This document shows positions 27,204 to 35,916 of a stretch of DNA of 64,000 bases, in pieces. The notes under the pieces are model-generated. The model was not told where the DNA came from and searched no databases. It saw only the letters and a list, made by a program, of their open reading frames with translations. Origin of the DNA: Aquificota bacterium (GTDB taxonomy: Bacteria; Aquificota; Aquificia; Aquificales; Aquificaceae). Positions within the stretch are counted from its first letter, which is position 1. Every line of letters starts with the position of its first letter. The position numbers and the translations under genes are program-made. Where the stretch lies: positions 62,001 through 126,000 of the forward strand of contig JAUQQK010000001.1 in assembly GCA_030549905.1 (NCBI GenBank). Reading direction: 5' to 3'.

Positions 27204-27965
27204 TTAAGAGGGGGCGTTTCCGAGGATTTTATCCATGGAAAACCAGCCCAGATATTCCTTTAATCTCACCACTTTGCCCACCACCATAACAGCAGGGGGT
27301 TTCACCTCAGGCGGGTTCTCAGAAAGCTCCTTAAGGCTTGTAATAACTACCTTCTGCTCCTCTGTTGTCCCCCTCTCTATGAAGGCTACGGGTTCTTTCG
27401 GCTCTCTCCCCACGCTTATTAACCTCTTTGCTATCTCCTGCCTGTTTGAAACTGCCATCAAAAAGACAAGGGTGTTTATCCCCTTCAGGCTCTCCCAGTC
27501 TATGCTTGAACTTCCTTTCTTTGGGTCTTCATGCCCGGTTATGACAGCAAAGGAAGAAGATATGCCTCTAAAGGTCAAAGGAATGCCTGCATAGGCTGGC
27601 ACCGCTATGGCTGAGCTTATACCCGGCACCACTTCAAACTCTATGCCATGCTGTGCTAAAAAGAGGGCTTCCTCTCCACCCCTTCCAAAGACGAAGGGGT
27701 CTCCACCTTTTAGCCTTACCACTACCTCTTTGCTATACGCATACTCAAGCAAAAGCTCGTTTATCCTCTCCTGCTCTATGAAATGTTTTCCATCCTCTTT
27801 TCCCACATAGACAAGCTCGCAGTCAGGCTTTGCAAGTAAAAGCACTTCTGGGTTTACGAGCCTGTCGTATAGGATAACATCTGCAGACCTTATGAGCCTG
27901 TAGGCTTTAAGTGTTAAAAGCTCCAAGTCTCCAGGTCCTGCCCCTACGAGATAGACCTTACCCAT
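27204..27965 (-). CDS. cobA: Uroporphyrinogen-III C-methyltransferase
   Basis: SUMT adds two methyl groups to uroporphyrinogen III, giving precorrin-2 for siroheme, cobalamin and heme d1. The 253-aa protein has VYLVGAGPGDLELLTLKAYR, VGKEDGKH, VRLKGGDPFVFGRGGEEA and VPGISSAIAVPAYAGIPLT. As the last gene of the nor-nir operon its likely main role is heme d1 supply for NirS, together with the dehydrogenase at 51,274-51,858. It is a stand-alone SUMT, not a CysG fusion. Confidence 0.95.
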   Translation of the reverse strand: MGKVYLVGAGPGDLELLTLKAYRLIRSADVILYDRLVNPEVLLLAKPDCELVYVGKEDGKHFIEQERINELLLEYAYSKEVVVRLKGGDPFVFGRGGEEALFLAQHGIEFEVVPGISSAIAVPAYAGIPLTFRGISSSFAVITGHEDPKKGSSSIDWESLKGINTLVFLMAVSNRQEIAKRLISVGREPKEPVAFIERGTTEEQKVVITSLKELSENPPEVKPPAVMVVGKVVRLKEYLGWFSMDKILGNAPS

Positions 27966-27976
27966 GGCTCACCTCC

Positions 27977-29017
27977 TCACTTTATGAGAAAAACCCCGGA
28001 GGGGTTTGGCACGCTCACTTCCTCAAGAATTTCTAAACCCGGCACCTTTAAAGCCCTTAGCTTAGAGTCAAAATATGAAGATACATAAAGCTTTGAGCCA
28101 TCTAAAGAAAACCTCATATGCATCACCCTTCTACCTACAGTCTTCTGAGCCATAACCTTTAGCTCTTCTGCATCCACAAAGGCTATGTGGTCTTCCATAT
28201 CTGAACTGAAATTCACCGCCACGTACCCACCCTTAGGATTTGCCACTGCAAAGACAGGAAGACCGGGAAGCTCTACATAACCAAGCACCTCAAAACTTTT
28301 TAGACTAACCACATACAGCTTTTTTTCACCTACCGCAGGTATAAAAGCCCTATCGCCCACCACACCCCATGTGCCAAAGTGAGGTATTTTAAAGACCACA
28401 TCCTTGCCTTGAGAACTAAAGGAGACCCTTCTGTATTCCTCCTTTTCTATGTCAAGAAGACCAATGCCCCCCTCTTTAAAAAAGCCAACCACATAGAGAT
28501 TTCCCTTCAGAAAGGCATCAAAGGGCATGCTTCCAACCCTTTCAAAAACCTTAACCCTTTCACCCTTTACAAGCCATATCTCATCCTTGTCCATAAGAGA
28601 AAAGACAAAACCTCCCTTAAAGCCTTTTATACCTACATTCCTTGAACCTGTCTCATACCTTCTTACCACCTGAAGGTCTTCATTAAGCACCACCACATCC
28701 CTCGGCTCATAGTTGGCTACCACTATGTGCTCGTCGGTGAAGTCTATACCTATGGTGCTTTCACCCACCCTTATCCTTTTTACGAGCCTGTCCTCCTGTA
28801 TGTCTATTTGGGAAAGATATCCGTCCCTGCTTATCAAATAAGCCCTGCCCCTCCATAGCTTCAGCGTAGCATGGTTCAAATTACCAAGCCCTGTGATTTC
28901 CTTCTTAAGCCTTCCATCTTCCACCACTGCCAGCGCACCCCTCTCCCTTTCCACCACGTAGAGTTTCTCAGCAAAGACAATGAAGGGTATAAATAGTAGC
29001 CACATTAGAGATAACAT
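27977..29017 (-). CDS. nirF: Heme d1 biosynthesis protein NirF
   Basis: 346 aa beta-propeller related to the d1 domain of NirS. The start at 29017 gives a signal peptide (MLSLMWLLFIPFIVFA), consistent with periplasmic NirF; longer readings run into nirJ. Repeats such as LYVVERERGALAVVEDG, HIVVANYEPRDVVVLNED and KLYVSSYFDSKLRALKV are propeller blades. NirF acts late in heme d1 formation. It overlaps nirJ by 13 nt. Confidence 0.85.
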   Translation of the reverse strand: MLSLMWLLFIPFIVFAEKLYVVERERGALAVVEDGRLKKEITGLGNLNHATLKLWRGRAYLISRDGYLSQIDIQEDRLVKRIRVGESTIGIDFTDEHIVVANYEPRDVVVLNEDLQVVRRYETGSRNVGIKGFKGGFVFSLMDKDEIWLVKGERVKVFERVGSMPFDAFLKGNLYVVGFFKEGGIGLLDIEKEEYRRVSFSSQGKDVVFKIPHFGTWGVVGDRAFIPAVGEKKLYVVSLKSFEVLGYVELPGLPVFAVANPKGGYVAVNFSSDMEDHIAFVDAEELKVMAQKTVGRRVMHMRFSLDGSKLYVSSYFDSKLRALKVPGLEILEEVSVPNPSGVFLIK

Positions 29018-30090
29018 GCCGGGTCCTCCTCCCTGTAGTCTCCAAAAACCGCATAAGCCCTTGCCCTTGAGTTGCCATTGCATATATCTATGAAGGCACA
29101 GCTCCCGCACCTGCCCCTTAGCCGTCTCGGTCTCTGCCTGAGAAAGCTTAAAAGCCCGTTTCCTTCCCATATTCTCTGAAGCTCGTCCTGTCTGACGTTG
29201 CCAAGGCTATGGTTGAAGAAGGGGTCAGGCTTTACATTGCCCCTGTAGTCTATGTTCATGAGCCTTATGCCCGCCTGATTCCCTCCCCATAGCAGTAGCC
29301 TCTCGTAAAGCCTCGCAGAAAGGTCAGGATACCTCTTTGAAAACTCTCTGTATAGAAGCACTGCGTCCGCTTCGTTGTTGCCCGTTACCACATCAATAGC
29401 CTTTCCCCTTTCCACAAACTCAAAGGACTTTTCAATAATGAAGCTCACCCATTTTTTATACTCTTCCCTTTCAAGGTCTGAAAGCCTTCTGCCCCTGCCA
29501 GAATATACAAGATGTGAAATGTAAAGCTTTGGCACTCCTTCCCTTTCCACAAGTTCAAATATAAAAGGAAGACTTTTTGCGGTGGCGGGCGTTAGGGTAA
29601 ACCTCAGCCCCACCCTTATGCCCTCATCAAGGCAAGCCCTTATAGCCCTTAAAGATTCTTCAAAGGCACCCCTTCTGCCTCTAAAAAGGTCATGTACCTC
29701 AGGCTCCCCGTCTATGCTAATACCCACATAGTCAAAGACATCCTTGATTTCTCTTATATACTCCTTTACCAGAAGTCCATTGGTGGAAAGGTAGGTTTTA
29801 ATACCTGTGCCTTTCAGGAGCCTTGCAATTTTGAAAATGTCCTCCCGCAGGAGCGGCTCACCCCCAGAGAGTATGGCAAACCTTACCCCCACGGAAGGCA
29901 ATCTATGCACAAGGCTCACCACCTCCTCATGTGTAAGCTCCCCTTCCTCCCTTTTGCCTGCGGAAGAGTAGCAGTGTTTACAGGATAGGTTGCAGGCCTT
30001 TGTGAGGTTCCATATAAGAATGACACCCTCAAAGGCTCCTGGCTTCCTGCCCTCAAGGGTATCCCTTATGTATTCTGTTATCCTAAGCAT
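29005..30090 (-). CDS. nirJ: Radical SAM/SPASM protein NirJ (heme d1 biosynthesis)
   Basis: 361 aa. The radical-SAM cluster motif is CNLSCKHCY (preceded by WNLTKA), followed by AILSGGEPLLRED. The C-terminal SPASM-like region has Cys in GRCGSCAFIDICNG and DPACYL, with the NHSLGNV segment typical of NirJ/AhbC. NirJ converts didecarboxysiroheme by removing two propionates and forming oxo groups or precursors. Context between nirF and nirS favours NirJ over AhbC. ATGA-type coupling with the V4R gene (8-nt overlap). Confidence 0.9.
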   Translation of the reverse strand: MLRITEYIRDTLEGRKPGAFEGVILIWNLTKACNLSCKHCYSSAGKREEGELTHEEVVSLVHRLPSVGVRFAILSGGEPLLREDIFKIARLLKGTGIKTYLSTNGLLVKEYIREIKDVFDYVGISIDGEPEVHDLFRGRRGAFEESLRAIRACLDEGIRVGLRFTLTPATAKSLPFIFELVEREGVPKLYISHLVYSGRGRRLSDLEREEYKKWVSFIIEKSFEFVERGKAIDVVTGNNEADAVLLYREFSKRYPDLSARLYERLLLWGGNQAGIRLMNIDYRGNVKPDPFFNHSLGNVRQDELQRIWEGNGLLSFLRQRPRRLRGRCGSCAFIDICNGNSRARAYAVFGDYREEDPACYL

Positions 30091-30571
30091 GGTTCATCTC
30101 CACCACCACCTCGCATATATGGTCTCCGCTGGCGTTGCATTTGCTCTCATAAGTCCTTACCCTCCTCTTTACATGGCTTTCCACTATACCCGCCACAAAA
30201 CCAGCCTCAAAGTGGCATATGCGTTTTCCTATGTCTGGCATGCCAGAGCAGGTTATGCACTCGTCAAGAGCCACCACAAGCCTCTCTTCTGTAAGTTCCA
30301 CCGGCACAAGAAGACCTATCTTTGCATCCTTCACAAAATCCACAACCTTACCAAGGTAAGCCTCCAGGCTCTCATCCTTCAGCATAGCCCCAACCTCTTT
30401 CCCCAGCTCTCTTCCTGCCTTCTGGATAAGGGTGGAAGCCCCCTTATCTCCAACTATCTCTTCAAGGTATATGCCTGTAAAGACCCTGAAGGCTCTGAAC
30501 ACGAGCAGCGGCACCTCTTCACCAAGCTGTGGTCTTCTCACCTGAGATATGACCTCAATCCATCCAGCCAT
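30083..30571 (-). CDS. V4R-domain protein in the nir operon
   Basis: 162 aa. The C-terminal half matches the V4R (4-vinyl reductase) domain: VALDECITCSGMPDIGKRIC, HFEAGFVAGIVESHV and CNASGDHICEVVVE, with four conserved-type Cys. V4R domains bind small hydrophobic molecules and occur in XylR/DmpR sensors and in bacteriochlorophyll synthesis. Here it is a free-standing protein between NirN and NirJ. A role in handling a tetrapyrrole intermediate or in sensing is inference. It overlaps the NirN-like gene by 17 nt. Confidence 0.8.
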   Translation of the reverse strand: MAGWIEVISQVRRPQLGEEVPLLVFRAFRVFTGIYLEEIVGDKGASTLIQKAGRELGKEVGAMLKDESLEAYLGKVVDFVKDAKIGLLVPVELTEERLVVALDECITCSGMPDIGKRICHFEAGFVAGIVESHVKRRVRTYESKCNASGDHICEVVVEMNHA

Positions 30572-32192
30572 CTTTAAGCGCCTCCATGAAATTTATAAGA
30601 GCTTTAAGCTCCTCCTCTTTAAGCTCCACCTTTGGCATGGCGTTCCTGCTATAACCCAGGAGTCTGTAGGTGTTTTGAGGGTCAAGCACTTGAGCCATTA
30701 TAAGAGCCTTTTCTCTCCTTTGAGCGGACCACCTGAGGGGTGGTCCAAAGGCGGGCTTTGTGGTGTGATGACAGCCCCAGCACTTTTCCATAAAGACTTG
30801 ATAGCCAAGCCCCGCAGCTTCAAGTCTTCTTGACTTGTTTATGTAGTTGTATTTACCTGCAGGAAAGCTTGCGGGAAGCTCTCCAATCTTCTTAAGGCTC
30901 ACGCCATCGTAAAGCACAAGAGCCCCCTCCTTCTCATAGAGGCTCACATAGGCTATCCTTCCGTCTCCAGTAAACTCTGCGTGGGTTGCCCTCTTTCCCT
31001 CATAGGGTGTTATCTCAAACACATCAAGAGTTCTCTTATCTACAAGAATGAGGCTGTCTGAGGACGTATCCACCCACAGATAGGGGTTTTTGTAGTTGCT
31101 TCTTGCAAGGAAGCCTTCACCCCTTAAGGGTATATCCTTCACATGCTCCCAGCTGTAAGCCTTCCATATGGAAAGGACTGGCTTTTTAAGAAGGGGCGTG
31201 GCAAAGTAAAAGTTCCCCTTTGAATACCAGAAGCTAACAGAAGCTAAGTGAGGAAGGCCTCCGGCTTTTATCTCCTTAACAAGCCTTAAATTATCAAGAG
31301 AGTAAATCCTCAGGCTATCTTTGGAGCTTGCTATGAGATATTCCTCAAGGGGGTCTATGGTAAAGTCCTCAAGAGGTGTGTCTATGCTCCTGTATTCCAA
31401 AGACATGTCTAAAGGGTTGAAAAAACCCACAAGGGGCTTGTCCCGAAAGGTAAAAACAAAGGCTCCCTTTGATGGCAGTTCATATATGGCATTGACCCTA
31501 CCCTCCATCTCAAACCTTTTGAGAAGGTTTAGGTCCCTATCAAAGAGAAGCAGCGCCGATGGTAGCCAGCAGCTAACAGCAAGGTATCTGCCATCTGCAG
31601 AAAGGGCTATGTTTCTTAGGTATATGCAGGCTCTTACCTTTTTCAGCTCCCCTTCCTGAGGAGAGAACCTCCCCACCCAGCCATCCCTTGAAGGGATGTA
31701 GGCAGTGCCATCAGGGGAAAACTTTATGCCTCCATGCATGTTTGAGAAGGGGAACTTTGCAAGAAGCCTTTCACCCTCCATGACCCATACGGAGTTTTTG
31801 CCCCTTTCCACCACTAATGTGTAGTCTGAAAGGCTTTTTATCCTTAGCTTTTCTGTTTGCAAAGAATGGAGGCTTTCCCTAATCCTATCCTCTTTCCATT
31901 CAAGCTTTTCCTTTTCAATGGGCTTTTTAATGAACTCAACAATTACCCTTATCTCATCGTCCCTTAATTCTTTAAAGGCGGGCATTCCTGTAGAGCCTTC
32001 TTTTATTATCTTGGAAAGTTCCTCATCGCTTTTTAGGTTAAAAAAAGGGGGAAAGGGGAAAAGAGGAGGTGCGACCTTTCCCAGCCTGTCTTCTCCGTGA
32101 CATACAGAACAGTGCTTTAAATAAAGCTCAGCCCCCCCTCCGAGCGATAGGGAGCAAAAAAGCATGGATAGGAGGAAAGCCTTTAGCCTCAT
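30555..32192 (-). CDS. nirN: NirN-like d1-propeller protein with two c-type heme domains
   Basis: 545 aa, exported (MRLKAFLLSMLFCSLSLGGG). An N-terminal cytochrome c domain has CSVCH (28-32). The middle is the eight-bladed d1-type propeller. Uniquely for what I know of NirN, a second cytochrome c domain ends the protein: CWGCH (471-475) with a probable axial Met in RNAMPK. NirN is the dehydrogenase that makes the last double bond of heme d1. The C-terminal domain resembles a NirC/cytochrome c55x and may be its fused electron acceptor. Start overlaps the nirS stop as TGATG. Confidence 0.82.
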   Translation of the reverse strand: MRLKAFLLSMLFCSLSLGGGAELYLKHCSVCHGEDRLGKVAPPLFPFPPFFNLKSDEELSKIIKEGSTGMPAFKELRDDEIRVIVEFIKKPIEKEKLEWKEDRIRESLHSLQTEKLRIKSLSDYTLVVERGKNSVWVMEGERLLAKFPFSNMHGGIKFSPDGTAYIPSRDGWVGRFSPQEGELKKVRACIYLRNIALSADGRYLAVSCWLPSALLLFDRDLNLLKRFEMEGRVNAIYELPSKGAFVFTFRDKPLVGFFNPLDMSLEYRSIDTPLEDFTIDPLEEYLIASSKDSLRIYSLDNLRLVKEIKAGGLPHLASVSFWYSKGNFYFATPLLKKPVLSIWKAYSWEHVKDIPLRGEGFLARSNYKNPYLWVDTSSDSLILVDKRTLDVFEITPYEGKRATHAEFTGDGRIAYVSLYEKEGALVLYDGVSLKKIGELPASFPAGKYNYINKSRRLEAAGLGYQVFMEKCWGCHHTTKPAFGPPLRWSAQRREKALIMAQVLDPQNTYRLLGYSRNAMPKVELKEEELKALINFMEALKDGWMD

Positions 32193-33850
32193 CAGTAAAT
32201 GTCCTTCATGGTGTTATAGACGTTAAAGTGTCCTGTGGGGGTTGCCACCCAGTTGCCCGTTATAGCCTTCTTAAGCTGTAAGGTCTTGTCGTCATAGACA
32301 AGTATTGCCTGTTTTTCAGGCTCGTTTTTCTTACCCCAGACAGCCACCCATACCTCATCTCCGTTCTTGTTATATTCTAAGTGGACAGCCCTTCCCTGAA
32401 ACTCCGGCGGAATTTCTATGACCTTCTTGAGCTTTAGGGTGTTTTTGTCAAACACAAAGAGAGACCTTTGCAGCTTGGGGTCGTTGTTTAAAGCTCTGTC
32501 AGCCCAAAGGTGCGGAGATTTGGGATGCGTTTTTATAAAGAGATTTCCTCCACCCTCTCCAGGCATTTCCACCTTCGCAACCACCTTCCAGGCGTACTGA
32601 GGGTGTTTTACAGGGTCTGTGCCTATACACTGTATGGTGTTATCTCCCAAGTGTCCGGTGCACCATATGGGTCCATACTTGGGGTGATTTATGTTGGCAC
32701 CTCTACCCGGGTGTGGTCTTGTTCCTACCTTTATATTCTTTACAAGCTTTTTCTCTTTTGTATCAACTACTGATATGGTATCCCTGAAGTTTGCAGCAAC
32801 GAGGAAATACCTCTTTGTGCTGTCCCAGCCACCATCATGGAGGAACCTCTCCGCTTCTATCATGGTTATCTTAGGTGCATGGATGTTTGAATAATCCACG
32901 AGCCATATCTGACCCGCCTCCTTTACATTGACCACCCACTCGGGGTCATGGTGGGAAGCAACTATGGAAGCCACCCTTGCCTCTCTTAAAAATTCGTTCG
33001 TGTCGTATGTGTAGGCACTTGTGGCAACTATCTTAAGCGGTTCAAGAGTTTGACCATCCACGATAACAAAGGAAGGTGGCCAGTAGCAACCTATTATGGC
33101 ATATTTGTCAAGGAAATCTCCCTTTGGACCCTTATACTTTGAGGTGTCAAGGGACCTTCCATCATAACAGGTCTTTACCTCAGCTACTTTGTCAGGCTTT
33201 TTCATCCACAGGTCTATAAGGACTACCTTGCCATCCCTTCCTATGGTGTACAGGTATCTTCCAGATGCGGAATACCTTGCTATATGAACCGCATAACCCG
33301 TATCCACTATGCTAACCAGCTCCTTTGTATCACCGTCAATAATCGCCGTCTTGCCTATGTCCCTTAGTATGACAGCCATGAAGTTTTGCCAGTTTCTGTT
33401 GTGCTCAGGTTTTTTAGGTCTCTTCTCTGGTGGTACGTAGACCTTCCAGGACTTTTTCATCTCACCCAGGGGCAGTTCTGGTGGGGGTGGCGGTTCATGC
33501 TGTATGAACTTTGCCATAAGTTCCACTTCTTCAGGTGTAAGTATCCCCTGCCTTCCCCAGTCGGGCATGCCACCAGGCGTTCCATAAGTGATAAAGGTCT
33601 TTAAAGTCTCTGTCCCCATCTTCCTTGTCTTTTCTGGAAGGAGGCTTGGACCAGTGGCACCCTTCCTCAAAGCACCGTGGCATCCTGCACATCTGTCAAA
33701 GTAGATTTCCGAAGCCCTTTTCATTTCCTCCTTAGTCAAAGGAGGTGGTGGAGGAAGCTCCTCCTTTTGCTGGCTTTGAGCATAGACAGCAGCACTGCCT
33801 GCTATAGCCACTGCCCCCAGCACACCGCTTAAAAGCAACTTTTTACCCAT
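32192..33850 (-). CDS. nirS: Cytochrome cd1 nitrite reductase
   Basis: Periplasmic enzyme reducing nitrite to NO. The 552-aa protein has a signal peptide (KLLLSGVLGAVAIAGSAAVYAQ), a Pro-rich linker, a cytochrome c domain with CAGCHGALRKGATGP (heme c at 54-58), and the d1 propeller with the two catalytic-type His regions (IVASHHDPEWVV and GRGANINHPKYG). Length is typical of NirS rather than NirN or NirF. It has its own strong promoter inside the upstream sco gene and an AGGAGG ribosome binding site. Confidence 0.95.
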   Translation of the reverse strand: MGKKLLLSGVLGAVAIAGSAAVYAQSQQKEELPPPPPLTKEEMKRASEIYFDRCAGCHGALRKGATGPSLLPEKTRKMGTETLKTFITYGTPGGMPDWGRQGILTPEEVELMAKFIQHEPPPPPELPLGEMKKSWKVYVPPEKRPKKPEHNRNWQNFMAVILRDIGKTAIIDGDTKELVSIVDTGYAVHIARYSASGRYLYTIGRDGKVVLIDLWMKKPDKVAEVKTCYDGRSLDTSKYKGPKGDFLDKYAIIGCYWPPSFVIVDGQTLEPLKIVATSAYTYDTNEFLREARVASIVASHHDPEWVVNVKEAGQIWLVDYSNIHAPKITMIEAERFLHDGGWDSTKRYFLVAANFRDTISVVDTKEKKLVKNIKVGTRPHPGRGANINHPKYGPIWCTGHLGDNTIQCIGTDPVKHPQYAWKVVAKVEMPGEGGGNLFIKTHPKSPHLWADRALNNDPKLQRSLFVFDKNTLKLKKVIEIPPEFQGRAVHLEYNKNGDEVWVAVWGKKNEPEKQAILVYDDKTLQLKKAITGNWVATPTGHFNVYNTMKDIY

Positions 33851-33863
33851 GGCTATGACCTCC

Positions 33864-34664
33864 TTAGATGATTTTGCTCACTTTTATAAATATAAGTAAT
33901 TGTTTACCATATGTCAAGAGTTTTTTACTAATAAATCTTCTTCTAAAGAGGGCATATGCATCACCGCCCCACACAACTGCTGGAACCAACGTAAAGGTAA
34001 GAAGACCTCCAGCCAGGCTGAGTACAAAGAACCAGTCTATCTCATAGCCTCCGCTTTCACGGTTGAAGCGAAAGCATCTTAGCCATAGCCCTTCAAGGGG
34101 GCTAAGCCTTGCGACTTCTCTCTTTGCCTCAAGCACTGCCAGCTCAAGGTCTCTGAGCTTTGGGTTCACGCCGTATATATACCTTGATACCCTTAGGCTG
34201 GGGGTAAGCACCACATAGAGGTTTGGATGCTCATACTCCTTAAGACCTTCCTCATACCTATACCTGTAATCAAGTGCGGAAAGAAGCTTATCCACCTCCC
34301 GGCTCCTTGCCACATACCAGTTTTCTGGAAGTCTATGGGTTTCTTTAAAGCTCCTAAGGTCCTCAAGGTCGTCCCCTGGGTCGAAGGTCAGGGAAAGGAC
34401 CACTACCTTCTCCTTCAGCCCTTTAATGGTCCTTTTTAATCCTTCCGTCATCAGGGGGCAGGCGGAGGAGCATTTGGTGTATATGGGGTTCAGCACAAGA
34501 ACCTTGCCTTTAGCAATCTCCTTAAGGCTTAACCTTTTCCCTTCATGGGTTTCAATGGTTATGTTTGGTATATAGGTTCCTATTGTCTTTCCCTCATCCG
34601 GAAGGCTCACATCGCCAAAAGAAAGGCTTATAAGCAAAAGGAAAAGGCTAAAAAGTCCTGCCAT
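33864..34664 (-). CDS. Sco1/SenC-family copper chaperone with C-terminal membrane anchor
   Basis: 266 aa. A signal peptide (FSLFLLLISLSFG) precedes a thioredoxin-like domain with the copper motif CSSAC (65-69) and His 146 (YEHPN). A membrane segment lies near the C-terminus (FFVLSLAGGLLTFTLVPAVVW). Sco proteins load CuA of subunit II, fitting the CuA protein in this operon. ATG 34664 follows GGAGGAG; a longer reading from 34697 would overlap the upstream gene more. The nirS promoter lies in its last 55 nt. Confidence 0.88.
   Translation of the reverse strand: MAGLFSLFLLLISLSFGDVSLPDEGKTIGTYIPNITIETHEGKRLSLKEIAKGKVLVLNPIYTKCSSACPLMTEGLKRTIKGLKEKVVVLSLTFDPGDDLEDLRSFKETHRLPENWYVARSREVDKLLSALDYRYRYEEGLKEYEHPNLYVVLTPSLRVSRYIYGVNPKLRDLELAVLEAKREVARLSPLEGLWLRCFRFNRESGGYEIDWFFVLSLAGGLLTFTLVPAVVWGGDAYALFRRRFISKKLLTYGKQLLIFIKVSKII
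33889..33917 (-). promoter_or_regulatory. Internal promoter for nirS
   Basis: Minus-strand TTGACA (33917-33912), exact 17-bp spacer, TATATT (33894-33889). It lies within the coding 3' end of sco and would let nirS and downstream genes be expressed apart from the NO-reductase genes. The same two hexamers and spacing occur before the nos operon. Confidence 0.55.
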
Positions 34665-35916
34665 TGCCGTAGCTCCTCCATAAGGTGGCACCCGCATAGG
34701 CTAAGAAGAGAAGACCTCCGATGACCGCAAGCACACCTCCAAGCCCTACCATATTAAGGGCAAAAAGGACCATAACATCGCCCGCATATTCAAAGCCATA
34801 GGTCTTTCTGGGCGCACCCATCCTGCCAGCCAGGTAAAAACCAAACACAAGAAGGTTTATACCAAGACCGAAGAGGGGAGCCTGCCATTTAGCAAGTCTA
34901 TCCCAGACCACATGCCCCAGTTTCTCTTTAAGGAGGTAATAGGTAAAGCCCATAAAGGCTATGCTGACGCCTGATACCACGCCATGGTAGTGGGCGGGTA
35001 TCCTCAGGTCGCTCCGCATACCTCCGTAGGCTATGAAGGCACCCAGGTGGTATATACCCATGGAAAGCAGGAGGCTCAAAGTTGCTACACTAAAACCCTT
35101 TTTAAGGCTTTTTAGAATGTAAAGGGAATGGACGAGCAAAGGCACGCCCATACCTACTCCAAAGGAAAAGACCACAACCAGCCTAAACCTGTCTGAAAGA
35201 GGGTCTCCAAAGAAAAAGCCAGTAAGGAGCAATAGAGAGGTGTATAAAAGCAGGAGGTTTGATACCTTCAAAAGGGAGCTTTCAAGGCTTATACCCGAGC
35301 TTCTCTTTAAAAGCTCGTGCCATACCGCAAGCATAACGGAGGTATACATGAACTGTTGAAGGTGTCCGGGTATCCAGAAGAGCCTCTCAAAGTATAGCTT
35401 CATGCCACCCTCCTGGTGGGCTATAAAAAAGGAAGGCAGAAGGGAGAGGACGGTAAGAAGTCCAAGAAGGAGGGAAAGGGCATAAAGCTGTTTGGAAAGG
35501 GTGCCTTCCTTAAGCCCCCGTAAAGAGGACAGCCTGAGGAGGGCTTCCACAAAGAAGCCGAAAAAGAAAATGGAAAGACCGGCGTAAAACAGAGGGTGTG
35601 CTATGACGGGTATATAGTTGTTTAGATAAGGTTCTCCGTAGGGTAGAAGGCAGGAGAGGGAGAGGAGGAGCATGCCCAGTAGGGTGGCTGGAGGTGCAAC
35701 CCTTCCCTTCCTGCCTTCCTTATAATGCCAGTAGGCTAAGGTAAAGCTCATGAGCCATAGGGTTATGGAAAAGGTCACATGCCCTACAAGGAAGTGGTAG
35801 AAAAGCTCAGGAGACTTTAGTAAGGAGACTGCGGGCGTTCTTGTTAGAGCTATGAGAAGCCCAAAGAAGCCAGCAAGAAGAAGAGAAAAGAGGGAAAGGG
35901 AAAGGTAAAAGAGCAT
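34648..35916 (-). CDS. Degenerate heme-copper oxidase subunit I paralogue
   Basis: 422 aa with about 12 membrane segments. It aligns with the neighbouring NO-reductase subunit I: helix II-type H46 (GHVTFS), H185 in WIPGHLQQFMY, one His (H263) where subunit I has the CuB His pair, and AHYHGVVSG (H309, H311) in the heme helix. It thus keeps probable heme ligands but lacks a full CuB set. ATG 35916, overlapping the upstream stop as TGATG after GGGAGG, is preferred to GTG 35931. Its role, perhaps as a heme-carrying partner subunit, is unknown. Confidence 0.75.
   Translation of the reverse strand: MLFYLSLSLFSLLLAGFFGLLIALTRTPAVSLLKSPELFYHFLVGHVTFSITLWLMSFTLAYWHYKEGRKGRVAPPATLLGMLLLSLSCLLPYGEPYLNNYIPVIAHPLFYAGLSIFFFGFFVEALLRLSSLRGLKEGTLSKQLYALSLLLGLLTVLSLLPSFFIAHQEGGMKLYFERLFWIPGHLQQFMYTSVMLAVWHELLKRSSGISLESSLLKVSNLLLLYTSLLLLTGFFFGDPLSDRFRLVVVFSFGVGMGVPLLVHSLYILKSLKKGFSVATLSLLLSMGIYHLGAFIAYGGMRSDLRIPAHYHGVVSGVSIAFMGFTYYLLKEKLGHVVWDRLAKWQAPLFGLGINLLVFGFYLAGRMGAPRKTYGFEYAGDVMVLFALNMVGLGGVLAVIGGLLFLAYAGATLWRSYGNGRTF

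Noticed and set aside
28379-28645. Open frames opposite nirF and other real genes
   Set aside because: They are antisense or out-of-frame shadows with no start signals or recognisable protein features.
32192-33850. NirS reading as NirN
   Set aside because: N-terminal Pro-rich linker, length and d1-pocket His regions fit NirS; the neighbouring shorter-linker protein fits NirN.
34648-35916. Paralogue read as a normal cytochrome oxidase subunit I
   Set aside because: It lacks the CuB His pair and the H-P-E-V-Y motif, so it cannot have a complete active site.
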